Below, piece after piece: positions 11,691-23,110 of a DNA stretch of 64,000 bases. Each line of letters starts with the position of its first letter. The first letter of the stretch is position 1. The position numbers and the translations under genes are program-made. The notes beneath the pieces are model-generated. The model saw only the letters and a program-made list of their open reading frames with translations, searched no databases and was not told the DNA's origin. The DNA lies in assembly GCA_021229015.1 (NCBI GenBank), contig CM037789.1, forward strand, positions 41,390,926 to 41,454,925, in the 5' to 3' direction. Source of the stretch: Solen grandis. Lineage: Eukaryota; Mollusca; Bivalvia; Adapedonta; Solenidae.

Positions 11691-12498
11691 GTTCAAATCA
11701 AACACATTTGAAAATAATCCGTAAATAATTTGAAACATAAATGACTTAACTTACTTGTTATTCTGCTGTACAACATGATCAAATTTATTTAGAAATATAA
11801 TTCTTAATAGTTTTTAAAGTGATTTTTTGTTTTAAACAAATGTTAAACTATATGCTTGTCCCCATAGTATGTGGGGTGGCATAAAAAAGTATAGTATTAT
11901 AAGTGTCCATTAAATGCCAGAAAGAGGCTTTTAGACTCCCTTTATAAAAAAACTAAATAGCTCTAAATTCTCTGTGTTATTTTAATAATAATGATGATAA
12001 CATGCGATAAAATTATAAGGAGTTTTCATTACTATATAAATTTGTGTCTGAAGTCTATATAAAATTATACTAAAATCTCTTTTCAAATGTACAACATATA
12101 TTACAGTCTTAAATCCATATAATATATACATACTAAAAACTAGTATTTCTTTTTAAGTTATAATAAAAATATAATAAAAACCAATCCAATATTTCTGATT
12201 TCTTAATATTCTTGATACAATCATGTATGTATTCATAATGACATCATAATTACTGCGCATGAATTGCAATTTAAACCAAAAAAAAAATTAAAAAAAAAAA
12301 TTAATAAATTAATATAATTTCTGTTGACATAAAAATCCAAATTTATTGATATAACCTGGCCAGGATTTTCCCATTATATGACCATTTACAAAGCTATGAC
12401 ATTTGCTAAAGAATAAGGAGAAAATGTGAACCACCTCTTACTTCACTGGGCCAACTGATTCATCAGAATACATGTGTATATGACTCATTATGAGAAGG
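11691..12498. other. AT-rich spacer, no gene
   Basis: Very AT-rich, with poly-A runs around 12278-12300. No conserved open frame or repeat boundary was recognised. Confidence 0.5.
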
Positions 12499-12738
12499 TT
12501 AACCCTTTCCCTCATAGAGGAAACCATGAAAAGACCTATGCGAACAACATAAAACCAGATCAGCCTGCGAGCAACTCGCAGGCTGATCAGGTTTTATGCT
12601 GTTCGCTGCTCCTCAGTGGTCTGGAAATGAGGATTTTGTAATTAAATTTGGTAAGGTTTAACTGGTTTTCTGCAGATCAGGCTTTATGTGGTACCTATTG
12701 AGTGCGTCAAAATGATTCTATATGAGGGAAAGGGTTAA
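12499..12738. mobile_element. MITE with TTAACCCTTTCCCTCATA ends
   Basis: The left end TTAACCCTTTCCCTCATA is inverted at the right end as TATGAGGGAAAGGGTTAA, giving a 240-bp element. An internal palindrome (GATCAGCCTGCGAG, then CTCGCAGGCTGATC) lies at about 12557-12588. There is no coding sequence. Target duplication is not obvious beyond the terminal TTAA. Confidence 0.8.
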
Positions 12739-14089
12739 GATACTGTAGGCTACACTTGTGTATGATATGCTGAATGAAACTTGATAAATGTTTCATGTTT
12801 ACAGCCATTGAAATAAAACCGTAAACATTACCATTTCAATAAAATGCCTCGGGAGTTAAAAATCAATAATGCTTGTAACGTCGCACGTCAACCTTTAGTT
12901 GAGTCTACTGTATTACACAAAATATAGTGATGGGTTCTTCCATTTGGCCCTTGTAGTAAACGGACCAATTAGGTAGCTTCTGATGCTAGCTTCAAAAGAC
13001 GATTCTTAGTATATGTGTATCGCATGAGCAAATTTACTATTTTTATACAATCAATTCTTTTTAGCTCTTCACACCTGTATGTGAAACGGTGCTATTTTAA
13101 GTCATGCCTGTCAAGTTGCGTGTCAAGTTAAATTCATCCACAACAAATGTGACCATTTACAGTTTTATTTCTGTGGCTGTATACACAGTTTGTTTCAACA
13201 TAAAAAATGATTATAAAAGCTTGTAAAGATGGGTTTCACTTTAAATTTCAATACACTTTTGTTATAAAATAAAAATGAAATATTAATACCGGTAATGTAT
13301 TCCATCCATATTTGAACAATACATGATTTTGTAAGCAGCAATATATTGCAATTCTAATTTATTTTCATTTTGAAAATTAAAACTTAGCATAAATGGTGAG
13401 TTTTGCTTTAAAGTTAGGCCTGTCATTTTTAAGACATAAACACCAATAGACAAAAGAAGATTACTCTTATCTCCTAGTCATGTTTCAAAGACAATAATTA
13501 TGACCAGGGTTTTCACTAGGATCCTGAAAACTGAAGTCTTTTTCAAGGATTCTATGAAAAGTCACTAAAGTTCATACGAAAAAAGTCTTCATGAGGGTAA
13601 ATTTACATACTAGTATGTAAAATAGTATTTCCTATTATTTTTTTTTTCTTTACAAAAATCATTGAGTTTGTATTATGCAATGAAAAAGGCCAACTTTCAC
13701 CATGATGTATAGTGAATTAGACATTAATAGACACTTTATAGAACAACAGACTTACGACTAAGATCAAATTTGATGGTACAAAGAGAAATGACCTCAAGGA
13801 CTTCAAATCAGGAGTTATTGAGAAACCTGTATAATGTTTAAAACAAATGTATAGTCAATAAGCAACTGTTTAAGAATGGTATATTAACACTCGGAATAAT
13901 CTATCTATAAAATGTTCTATAAAATGGAATGTAGTGAAATGGAATGTAGTGATTTTAAACCAAAAATCAACATATCGTAATAAATTATAACTGACTTTTT
14001 AACATTTTCTGCAAATCAAAGCTTTAAAAGCTTCTATGGAAATCAATTATCATGAAAATGACTACACATAAACATCACCTGACCATGAG
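12739..14089. other. 3' flank of the zinc-finger gene
   Basis: AT-rich DNA downstream of the minus-strand zinc-finger gene. No second gene or clear repeat was recognised. Confidence 0.5.
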
Positions 14090-15937
14090 CTATTCCAACA
14101 ATTTCTTTTTGCTCACCTGGTCATGAATTTTCATATGTTTGATATGGTTGGCAACATCCGCTGAACTTTTCCCACAAACGTTACACTTGTAAGGTTTCAC
14201 TCCTGTGTGGATTCTCTCGTGCACTCTAAGCTTCCCTTTGCTGGAGAAGGCTTTTGGACAATATGTGCATTTACATGGCCGCTCTCCAGTATGTGAAAAC
14301 ATGTGTTGCTTCACTTCTGAAGAGTTTTTGAAAGACTTCCCACAGACAGAACACATGACTGTCTTTCCAGAATGCCTGTTCATGTGACGTGAAAACGTGT
14401 AACGGTTCTTAAATATCTTCCCACACACATCGCAGCGAATTTTTTCGTCCACGTGAGACAGAAGGTGACTACGAAGATTGTCTTTAGCTTTAAATGCCTT
14501 GCCGCAGATTTCACACACAAAGTCTTTGGTTTCCAGATGTATAGTCTGATGCTTTTTGAGGTCTGACTTTAAGGCAAACCCCCTCCCACAAATATCACAT
14601 TTATATAACCCTTCCCCTGTATGACCACTCACATGTCTCTTCAGAGACACTTCTGTCACAAAACGTTTACCGCAATAATCACAATTCAACAGTTTGTCAC
14701 TGGACAAATGAAACAGCTTTATATGTCGACTAAGTATATCTTTATTAGAAAATGGCTTTGCACACAAGTCGCAGAGGTAAGGTTTTGTGTGAACTCTTTC
14801 ATGAGATTGTAATAACCACTGCTTCTTAAACACTTTTGGACAAAACTTACAACAAAAGATCTTCGAATGTCTCCTCTCAAACAATTGACTTACTGTGCTG
14901 GCATCTTTTCTGACCTCTTTGTTAATAACAAAATGGGCAACATCTTGAGTGTTTTCTACATTTGAGAAACTGGTCAATGGCAGATCATCATTTAGACCTT
15001 GGTTTGGTTTACTGTCTAGAACATCAATATCACTACAATACCTTACTAAATCTCCAGGTTTTGTTATTCTAGAAGGAGAGTTCTCATCAGCACTCACATG
15101 CACAGCTGTTGAGCATGAAATGAAACTGTTCTCCATAATTTCTGAATGATTCTGTACATCATTATAATACCCTGATTCAAACATACTATTTCCAATGATG
15201 TTTGCTGAACCTTCAAAGGATTGCTGTGATAAAAGATCTTCAGAACAATCCAAAGGTTTTCCAGCTGTCCTGTTTTTGGCCCCGGAGTCTTCATCATTAT
15301 TGTGTATTCGCCACATATGCTTCTGAAGTGTATATTTATTGGCTAAACATAGGTTACAGATATTGCATTTAAACTGAGTCTGAGCAGAAGTTTGATGAGG
15401 ACCCTTATAATGACACTTACTGACATGCCTCCTCCTCAAGTTGGGTGACTTAAAGTAGATATCACATGGCGAACAGTAGATAAAACGTTTAATATACCAC
15501 TTCATATCTTCATCTCCTACCTCGGTTTCTATCTCCCCTGATTCAGTTACAGTGTATTTGATATGCTCCGCCTGCACTATATGATATCGGAGCTTATCCT
15601 TGGCAGAGAAATACTTATAACAGAACTCACACTGAAATGGCTTCCCTGATGCATGAACATCTGAATGTTTCTTCAACTCCTCGAGAGTATCAAACTTCTG
15701 GAAGCAGTTTTGGCACACGTTTTCTTCAACTGCCTCTGTCTTAACCCCTGAATGATGTTCACTTTCATGCCTTGCCAAGGAGTCTTTCCTTGTGTAGCTT
15801 TTATCACAGCCTGAGCATTTGAAGGGTTTTTCTCCAGTATGGATGGACATGTGCTCTTTTAATTTTCTTTTTCTTGGGAATGTTTTACTACACCAGTTGC
15901 ATTGAAACTCTGGCTCCTTCTCTACCACCTGTATTTC
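14090..15937 (-). CDS. C2H2 zinc-finger protein, 15 fingers, 3' exon
   Basis: About 615 codons in one exon with a TAG stop at 14090-14092. Fifteen C2H2 fingers are visible in two blocks. Six lie at the N-terminal side (FQCNWC, FKCSGC, VCQNC, FQCEFC, YCSPC, FKCNIC; roughly residues 12-220). Nine are packed at the C-terminal side (CCKFC, YLCDLC, NCDYC, YKCDIC, FVCEIC, IRCDVC, VMCSVC, CKCTYC, YKCNVC; roughly residues 365-605). They are separated by about 145 residues of acidic, Ser/Asn-rich linker. TGEKP-type linkers join several fingers, so sequence-specific DNA binding in the nucleus is expected. No KRAB, BTB, SCAN or ZAD domain is seen in this exon. The open frame runs upstream to a TTG, not an ATG. 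Immediately before GAA (15937) the minus strand reads TTGTTTTGCAG, a strong 3' splice site, so the true start lies in an upstream exon that was not found. The last finger (NVCGKSSADVANHIKHMKIH) is shortened between its Cys and His pairs. Confidence 0.9.
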   Translation of the reverse strand, partial: EIQVVEKEPEFQCNWCSKTFPRKRKLKEHMSIHTGEKPFKCSGCDKSYTRKDSLARHESEHHSGVKTEAVEENVCQNCFQKFDTLEELKKHSDVHASGKPFQCEFCYKYFSAKDKLRYHIVQAEHIKYTVTESGEIETEVGDEDMKWYIKRFIYCSPCDIYFKSPNLRRRHVSKCHYKGPHQTSAQTQFKCNICNLCLANKYTLQKHMWRIHNNDEDSGAKNRTAGKPLDCSEDLLSQQSFEGSANIIGNSMFESGYYNDVQNHSEIMENSFISCSTAVHVSADENSPSRITKPGDLVRYCSDIDVLDSKPNQGLNDDLPLTSFSNVENTQDVAHFVINKEVRKDASTVSQLFERRHSKIFCCKFCPKVFKKQWLLQSHERVHTKPYLCDLCAKPFSNKDILSRHIKLFHLSSDKLLNCDYCGKRFVTEVSLKRHVSGHTGEGLYKCDICGRGFALKSDLKKHQTIHLETKDFVCEICGKAFKAKDNLRSHLLSHVDEKIRCDVCGKIFKNRYTFSRHMNRHSGKTVMCSVCGKSFKNSSEVKQHMFSHTGERPCKCTYCPKAFSSKGKLRVHERIHTGVKPYKCNVCGKSSADVANHIKHMKIHDQVSKKKLLE

Positions 15938-16977
15938 CTGCAAAACAATGACAACAGTATTCCATTTAACAAGAGTTCTATCAAACGTGTGTCAAAAATA
16001 AACATAACTAAACAGTGATGCCCATCATTAGATATTTCGAAAGATTTCACCAACTCACCAACTGATATTATCAAATTTGAATCATAGTTTCATGAATTAA
16101 ATCTAAATATATTACAGTAAAATCATTATTTTCGTGGGACATTAATATTCATCAAATTTGTTGAGGGTTTTATCTATGAATATTAATTCCAACGAAATCA
16201 TCTTTTTTTTAAATTTAGATCTCACGCTCTATAGACTTAAGTTAGAATCCATAAATAAAGGTATTCATGAAATTTCCAGAAGTAAACAATCAATGAAATT
16301 TAATATCAGCTTAATTCAATGACTTTACAGTAATATCTTACCGATAATCATAAGGGTGTATGTGTGTCTTTAAAAGAATGAAAATATTACACATCTTAAA
16401 ATAAAATATATTTATTTGTTTCTTTACTTTGGTTTATCATCCTATTTCAGGAAATTAGGGATGTTTAAAGGATGATGATACCTCATGTGCTATCATACTG
16501 CAGATAATAGGCATGATACCACACTTAGTGACATCATCAGAAGACTCAGTTAATCAGTCCTGGAACTATCCTTCTGTGCTGAGAGCCAAGAACAAAGAAA
16601 ACCAGGACCATTTTTAACAACTTTGCTAAGTAGCTGGTAGGGATTGAACTCATGCCCTCCTGGTTGTGGGATGGGACAAAAACAATATAAAACTAAGGCA
16701 GTCCAAAGGACAGCTATATCCCCCGCCGCTGGCCAAATATTAGAATTTGTTTGGTCATAGGATTATGTTCACCTTAACCTGGCATGGTTGTAGCAGACAT
16801 AGAAAATCAGTTTAAGACAATTTAACTTTCCGGAGTTATGTATGAATCTCAGATTTCGGAAACACATATATATTAAAAGTTTACTGACAAGTTTTACATG
16901 GGAAACAGTACAAAAAGTAAACATCAATGAAGTTAATTTTAAATATGAGATACATGAAAAAGTGGAGGCTTAAACAT
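15938..16977. other. Upstream intron/flank of zinc-finger gene
   Basis: It begins with the splice acceptor of the zinc-finger exon (15938-15948, minus strand) and so is presumably intron. A degenerate tRNA-like stretch (minus strand, about 16622-16672, GGGATTGAACTCATGCC) is the only repeat seen. The upstream coding exon was not located. Confidence 0.5.
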
Positions 16978-17611
16978 TTGACCTTCAAGGATGACCTTGA
17001 CCTTGAGCCAGCGTGACCGCCTCATGCCTTCTGCACATCAGCTCAATGAGGTTAACATTTTAGCCGAGTTTGAAGAAAATGTGTCCAAGCATTCATGAGA
17101 TATGGAGCGGACATGAAAATAACATTTGACCTTCAAGTATGACCTTGACCTTGAGCCAGCGTGACCGCCTCATGCCTTCTGCACATCAGCACAATGAGGT
17201 TAACATTTTAGCCGAGTTTGAAGAAAATGTGTCCAAGCGTTCATGAGATATGGAGCGGACACGAAAATAACATTTGACCTTCAAGTATGACCTTGACCTT
17301 GAGCCAGCGTGACCGCCTCATGCCTCTGCACATCAGTTCAATGAGGTTAACATTCAAGCCGAGTTTGAAGAAAATGTGTCCAAGCGTTCATGAGATATGG
17401 AGCGGACACGAAAATAACATTTGACCTTCAAGTATGACCTTGACCTTGAGCCAGCGTGACCGCCTCATGCCTTCTGCACATCAGCTCAATGAGGTAAACA
17501 TTTTAGCCGAGTTTGAAGAAAATGTGTCCAAGCGTTCATGAGATATGGAGCGGACATGAAAATAACATTTGACCTTCAAGTATGACCTTGACCTTGAGCC
17601 AGCATGATCGC
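16978..17611. repeat. 148-bp satellite, about 4.3 units, left part
   Basis: ACCTTCAAG recurs at 16981, 17129, 17277, 17424 and 17572, a spacing of 147-148 bases, and the units are almost identical. Each unit holds TGACCTT three times in a row of near-direct repeats (TTTGACCTTCAAG, ATGACCTTGACCTTGAG). The array is interrupted at 17612 by a hAT element and resumes at 19062. Confidence 0.95.
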
Positions 17612-19061
17612 TAGTGTTGTGCCGATAGTCGCTAGCTATCGAAAACTATCGCTCTGTGGTCACGTCGGCGACTATCGATTGCGATTTTTTCACTATCGAT
17701 TATTGGCCGTTTAAATCCTTTCCGCTAATAAATTCGCTACCTCTAATTCGCATCATTTCGGCTCATAGCGCACTCCGTTATGGCAGACGACTCAAACGTT
17801 GAAGATCTGTTTCCGTACCCTGGAAAAGTTAAATCCAGGGTATGGGATTACTTTATGTTTCGTAAAGTAAAAGTCGGCCCACCAAACAAGCAAAAAAATG
17901 AAAACGGTGATATGCAAATTATGTAAAAAGGAATACGTGAATAAAGGTGAGTGAAATAGTCAATACCCCACCCACATGAGCTGGACAGTACGGAGAAACA
18001 TGAATATTTAAACCCATAACAAACAAAACGAGTGATGTTTTGATAATTTTTAGTCGTATTTATGTTGAAACATACATTGCATTTTGTAATAAAATGTATT
18101 TATATTTGTTTTTTTTTCCCGATTTTCGAAAGTCAAAACGACCGTTTCTAAGGTTATCTATATGGTCCGTCAATCCGATGCTAGATCTATATAACTTACA
18201 AAGGCTACTTGCTTGACGACCGCAAATGTTTTAAATGAATACATATATAAATAAATGAGTTCAAAAGAAAATGTTCTATGTTCATATTAATATTTCGAAA
18301 TTTATTCTGACATTTTTTTATAAATGCTATTATAAACCTGTATATTGGATTCATCAAGTTTACATGCACAAATAAGACCACACTTTTTATTACTAAGGAT
18401 TTTAAGGAAACTACATGCATCATTTAGGCCTATAAGTTCTATATCTACCATCTTATATGAAATACATTCATTTTTTTTTTAAACAAATTGTTTTGATCAA
18501 AGTTTCAGTAATTTTTCGCACACAAAATATGACCATTGAGTCATTGACTTATTGTCAAGTTTTTGATCCTTCTGATAAGCTACTTTTTGCCAACAGTTAG
18601 TCAGTTACTTATTTTTGTTATTGTTTAGCTATTCAGTATGGACCTAGCTGATCAGCCATCACAAACTTAATGATGGGTAAACATGAGAGAGGTACATGGA
18701 GTGTTTTGTATTAAAGAATAAAGATGTTAATATTCTGAATATTGTTTTATTTTTTCAATCAAATATATAATGCAATGAATATTTTTGTCTTTTTTTTGCG
18801 TATTTGTTGGGTCAAAGCCTTCAAAGGCATGATTAATAACAAGTCTGCAGATAAGTTGAATAAGTTTATTAACCAATAAAAAATACATATTATATAAGTA
18901 TACAAGAAAGTCATAAGGAAAATTAATAAAAGATATAAAGACTAAAGAGCGAACAACAATTTTACCTGAGAATGTTTCAAGAACCGATTGTACTATCGAT
19001 AATCGATCGGTTTATGCCTTCCGATTATCGATAGTGATTTCCTGTCCGATTCCCAACACTA
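17612..19061. mobile_element. hAT-type DNA transposon, internally decayed
   Basis: The element splits the 148-bp satellite. The 8-bp duplication ATGATCGC flanks it at 17604-17611 and 19062-19069, the length expected for hAT transposons. The left end is TAGTGTTGTGCCGATAG. The right end, read inward on the minus strand, is TAGTGTTGGGAATCGGACAG, so the terminal TAGTGTTG is conserved. Sub-terminal regions are rich in TATCGAT/ATCGATAG motifs on both sides. The interior keeps one BED-finger exon but no recognisable transposase core in about 1.1 kb, so this is a non-autonomous remnant. Confidence 0.92.
17780..17946 (+). pseudogene. BED zinc-finger exon of a hAT transposase, broken
   Basis: ATG at 17780 opens MADDSNVEDLFPYPGKVK, followed by SRVWDYF, the start of a BED finger. 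A frame change in the A-run at about 17889-17897 is needed to reach TVICKLCKKEYVNK, which supplies the Cys-x2-Cys pair of the finger. The reading then ends at AAAG/GTGAGT, a good splice donor. The His/Cys half of the finger and the RNase-H-like transposase core should follow in later exons and were not found. Confidence 0.75.
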
Positions 19062-19181
19062 ATGATCGCCACATGCCTTCTGCACATCAGCTCAATGAGG
19101 TTAACACTTTAGCCAAGTTTGAAGAAAATGTGTCCAAGCGTTCATGAGATATGGAGCGGACACGAAAATGTTTTGGACACA
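19062..19181. repeat. 148-bp satellite, right part
   Basis: It resumes the satellite unit directly after the hAT target duplication (CACATGCCTTCTGCACATC through GGAGCGGACACGAAAATG). The match stops shortly before the N gap. Confidence 0.9.
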
Positions 19182-19281
19182 NNNNNNNNNNNNNNNNNNN
19201 NNNNNNNNNNNNNNNNNNNNNNNNNNNNNNNNNNNNNNNNNNNNNNNNNNNNNNNNNNNNNNNNNNNNNNNNNNNNNNNNN
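19182..19281. other. Assembly gap (100 N)
   Basis: Exactly 100 N, a placeholder size commonly used for gaps of unknown length. It follows a satellite array, so collapsed or missing repeat units are likely. Confidence 0.99.
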
Positions 19282-20896
19282 TATAAATTTGCTTCAATAA
19301 GCTAGTCTGCAAACGCGAGGCTATGGCGATCGCATTGGGAGTCTTTCCGGTCTGGTCCGTTTTGTTTTGTTTTTGTCTTTTTGTTTTTTTAGGTATTATT
19401 TTGTTGTCGTTTTTTGTTGTTGTTGTTGTTTTGCGGGGGGGGGGGGGGGGTTCATTCAAGCCAATGTTCAGGTGCTGCGCCAGAAAATGATTTTTTTCTT
19501 TTTGGTCACAATTTCAAAAATGTGAATTAATTCTTATTTTATGAAGTGGTAGATCTATCAGATTCTCACAATTACTGGCATCAATTTGTGTATTGATTCA
19601 TAAATAATATGCAAACCAACGTCAAAAATTATGCAAATCAATGACGTCAACATGGTCTGCGGAAATGACGTCATTGTCACACTGAAATTTTGAGAATTTT
19701 GATGAAAACTTACAGTAGACCTATTCTGTTGATTTTCGTCGCGAAAAAGGTATGTAAAAAACATCTATATATATTCTTCTACTGCTATAACTGCTTCATT
19801 TTCATATTTTATGTTTAGGGAAGATTCCAGTTAAACCACGTGTTTCTATTTTTAAATCGTCAATTCAGTGGCAAGTGTTTACTATCTCAATGTGTGGTGT
19901 TATGACTTTTGTCTCGGACACTTTTATGAATTTGATAAAATTGTAACTATTGAGCCATTTTACTTTTAAGTATTTTTTTTCATTGATGACTTCTTGTAAC
20001 GTATTTCCACAGTAGAAATAAAAGTGGAAATTGCAATTCGCCTAGACAAATGCAAGTCCTTTCTATTTTCGGACAAAAAGGTCAGCTTGTGTTTTCGACT
20101 ACACACGGTCTGTAAACTGGGTGCCAAAATCTTAAGTTCTCACAAATCATACGTCATTTGATGACTGAATTGCATCACTAACACGTTTCTTTGAAAATGA
20201 AACAATGGTGAGTTTTGTCTTTTTCGCCTTTTTAGCAAACATTTAGCATACAATGAATGCAGGAAAAAATTATGAAATTATAGTTTAGTATCTTACCAAA
20301 GAAGAAAGTTCTAGCTTACCAAATTTTCCTTCAAATGCCAAACAAGCGACAAGGTCGACCACGTGTGACCTTAACACCGTTTCAGCATGCAAATATAAAC
20401 ACTAGGTTATCTGGGTATCACCTTAATTTCGAATTCGACAAGAAACTACATGTGAAATATTTGCCAAAATGTCCGGAAGAATAAGCTAGAATCGGAAAAA
20501 AATACTGACACTGAAAGAAATAGACACAAACATCTAAGGAAGAAGTTTCAAAGCTACTAACCAAGATCCAAAAGGATTGGACATCGAAAATAAAAACCTC
20601 CAATCAGATTTACATTTTACACAAACACAAAATAAAGAAACTAAGAACAACTAATCAAAGTCATGAAAGTCTAAACCCTGAAGTGAAAAATCTCAATTGC
20701 ATATTATATTTTATGCATAATTTAAAACAAATAGCCAAATCTCAGAGGGGGGGGGGTCATGTCCCCCCTTTAACACCCCGCCCCCTTGGATCGGCGCATG
20801 GATGTATCAAAAAAGTGATAATTTGTTGTTGATTTCTAGATCATGGGCATTACTTTTCACCGCATTCGCTGACACTATGCCAGATAGCAAAGTGGT
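19282..20896. other. No gene recognised
   Basis: AT-rich sequence with a 16-base G run at 19435-19450 preceded by a GTT microsatellite, and another G run near 20747. Short open frames on the minus strand have no recognisable features. Confidence 0.5.
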
Positions 20897-21067
20897 ATGA
20901 AAAGAAGGAGTGAATACAGCCTAGACTACAACACTTACCCGCCGGACAACGACGATGGGACGTGCCGGTATTGTGGGGAGGAAGAAAAAACAGCCACAAA
21001 CAGCGAGCCCGCTCAGTCATCGGATTTCCGGAATTCTGAAATCGGGCCTGGATCACGTGATCTCATA
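20897..21067 (+). CDS. Possible small exon, unknown product
   Basis: This block is richer in GC than its surroundings. It reads MKRRSEYSLDYNTYPP, then DNDDGTCRYCGEEEKT and a Ser/Pro-rich tail up to about GSRD, after which the frame enters hydrophobic, simple AT-rich codons. A CxxC pair is the only motif. No convincing donor was seen (the nearest is ATCAC/GTGATC). The minus strand is also open here. It could be a first exon, a repeat fragment or chance. Confidence 0.25.
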
Positions 21068-21244
21068 TTATTATCATTGTCATTATTATTAGCAGTGGTA
21101 GAAGAACAATTCAGGATTTTTTTCTATAATTTTATACCACAGAAGATCTTTAGTAAGATTAAATGTAGAAACATGTACTTTTTTCAGTCATTTTATGGAA
21201 ACATAAAAATTGCTTTTTCTCTTTCTCTACACATACATTTCTTT

Positions 21245-21990
21245 TTATTGTGTCACCTGTAAGCAGAGGTTACACATAGGGATCACTTTTCCGTCGTTTT
21301 GTATGTCCGCCACACTTTTTCCATCACGCTTCTGCAGGTGACACATGTGTTCAAAAAATATTCTTATCTATTTACCTGCTGGTTTAAGTTTTAAGTAGGT
21401 TAAAGTCAGATTAATACGAATGAATAAGTTTTAACAAGGTTTTCCGAAGGGAAAATCTGATTGTTAGATTGGCGGGCGGAACTCCTCCCACATTTTTAAC
21501 GTATTTTGACCAAACTCGCATGTTGTCAGGATTTCGGTATTTGATTAATATTGGCAGAGTAATGTCCCTTTATTTATTTTGTCAATTTCATCTTCTTGGT
21601 GCAATACTCCTCAAACATTTCTGAACGGATTTTGACTAAACTTCCAAAAAACTTAATTGCCATCAAGTGTCCCAGCGAATTTTATGGGGATTTATTATGC
21701 ACCAGTTTATGTCCAAAATATCTTCCGAGCGCAACTCCTTAATTTCTCAAGGGATTTTGTCCAACTTTCACAGGCTTATTGTCATCATGATCAATTACCC
21801 CAGTGCATATTGTCAGTATTTTGGGATCCGGACATTTTTGACAGAGTTATGCCCCTTTGTTTATTTTGTCAATTTTATCTTCTTAGCGCAATATACCCAA
21901 CATTACTCAAGAAAATTTGACCAAGCCTTCGCAGGATTATTGTTGTCTATTGTCCCAGCTCATATTATTTGTTTTTAGGGGTTAATTGAG
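21245..21990. repeat. Diverged interspersed repeat with internal duplications
   Basis: It opens with GTGTCACCTGTAAGCAGAGG and carries recurring blocks (TTATTTTGTCAATTTCATC at about 21570 and TTATTTTGTCAATTTTATC at about 21859; TTTTGACCAAACT and variants). The style matches the GGGCCATGATGGCCC elements, but the sequence is different. The two overlapping open frames at 21657-21978 fall within the repeat and are not credible genes. Confidence 0.55.
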
Positions 21991-22739
21991 TCAAGGTCAC
22001 TGTTACTTAAAATAGAAAAAAAACGTGATAAGCTGCGTATCTGCGTATTTTACGCAAATAAAATGGACCAATACGCTAAACATTTCAATTCTTTACGTAC
22101 CATTTACGCAAGAATAAACGACTTCACTCAATTCTTTTTAATTTCTTGTGCATCAAATTCAATTGCTGCCGATGTTTTAACAAATAGCTGATTGTCACTT
22201 TCTGCTTTGAGTGTATTGCCTTCAAAATCAGTTGATCATTTGACGTTTGTACATTCAAAATTTCAAGAGCATCTGGCGCACCTTGATGACCTAACAGGGT
22301 ACCTTGTCAGTCAATAGTGGACTTGGTTAAAAATGCACAATATCATCTTTGTTTGGGTTATCTTTTTTTAACGTTTAAGCAACTTAGAAATTAATTATAT
22401 GCAACGCATTTGAAACGAATAAAATAATTATAACATGCGAATAAAAATGATTATTGCTTTATTTTTAATTACGCCTCATTTGTCTCATGAATTAGAACTT
22501 GTCATTTTAACCGTCTGGCGAGAAAAACAAAATGTAACTTCGAGGTAGAGAAATCATCCCTTTCAAGTAACTAAAATACCATTCGATTAAGCCACCTGTT
22601 TAAGGTAAGAAAAGGTTTTACTCAAAAGTTAAAATATTTGCAGTGTAAAAAGTACTCAAAAGAAATAGGTTTAACTCAAATAGTACAAAAACAGGGAGTG
22701 ATCACTCAGTTGAAACCATTTCTTGTATGTTCTATTATG

Positions 22740-23110
22740 TTTATATTATCTCGTGACGTCAGTTTTTCCAAGAATTTCATCACTTTGTCGCTGTAGGTGT
22801 CGTCGTCGTGAAAAACGTTTACCTTGGCAATGAAGTCTAAACTACTAAGCCTTCTGTCATCAAACTTCAAATTCTTGTTCACTATCTCAAGGGCTACATT
22901 ATCACAAATATCTAACTTTTTGGTCCATTTTGACCAAATTTATCTCCCTTTAAAAAATATCGTGAAACTAAACCTTGGCCATAACTTCCAATCTTAACTT
23001 TAAAACCTCCTGTCATCTAACTTGTACATACTTGTTCACTATCAAAAGGGCTACATTTTAACATCGGGCATTAATTCTTACGTCCATTTTGAACAAAATT
23101 ATCTCCCGTA
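22740..23110. repeat. Two-copy repeat of about 170 bp
   Basis: CCTTCTGTCATCAAACTT, then TTGTTCACTATCTCAAGG and GGTCCATTTTGACCAAAT, recurs as CCTCCTGTCATCTAACTT, TTGTTCACTATCAAAAGG and CGTCCATTTTGAACAAAA. Non-coding. Confidence 0.65.

Noticed and set aside
16978..17611. CRISPR-like array
   Set aside because: Units are contiguous 148-bp repeats without unique spacers in a eukaryotic genome.
20850..21056. Minus-strand open frame with several Cys residues
   Set aside because: Antisense of the GC-rich block at 20897-21067; neither strand has decisive support and the plus reading has the better start.
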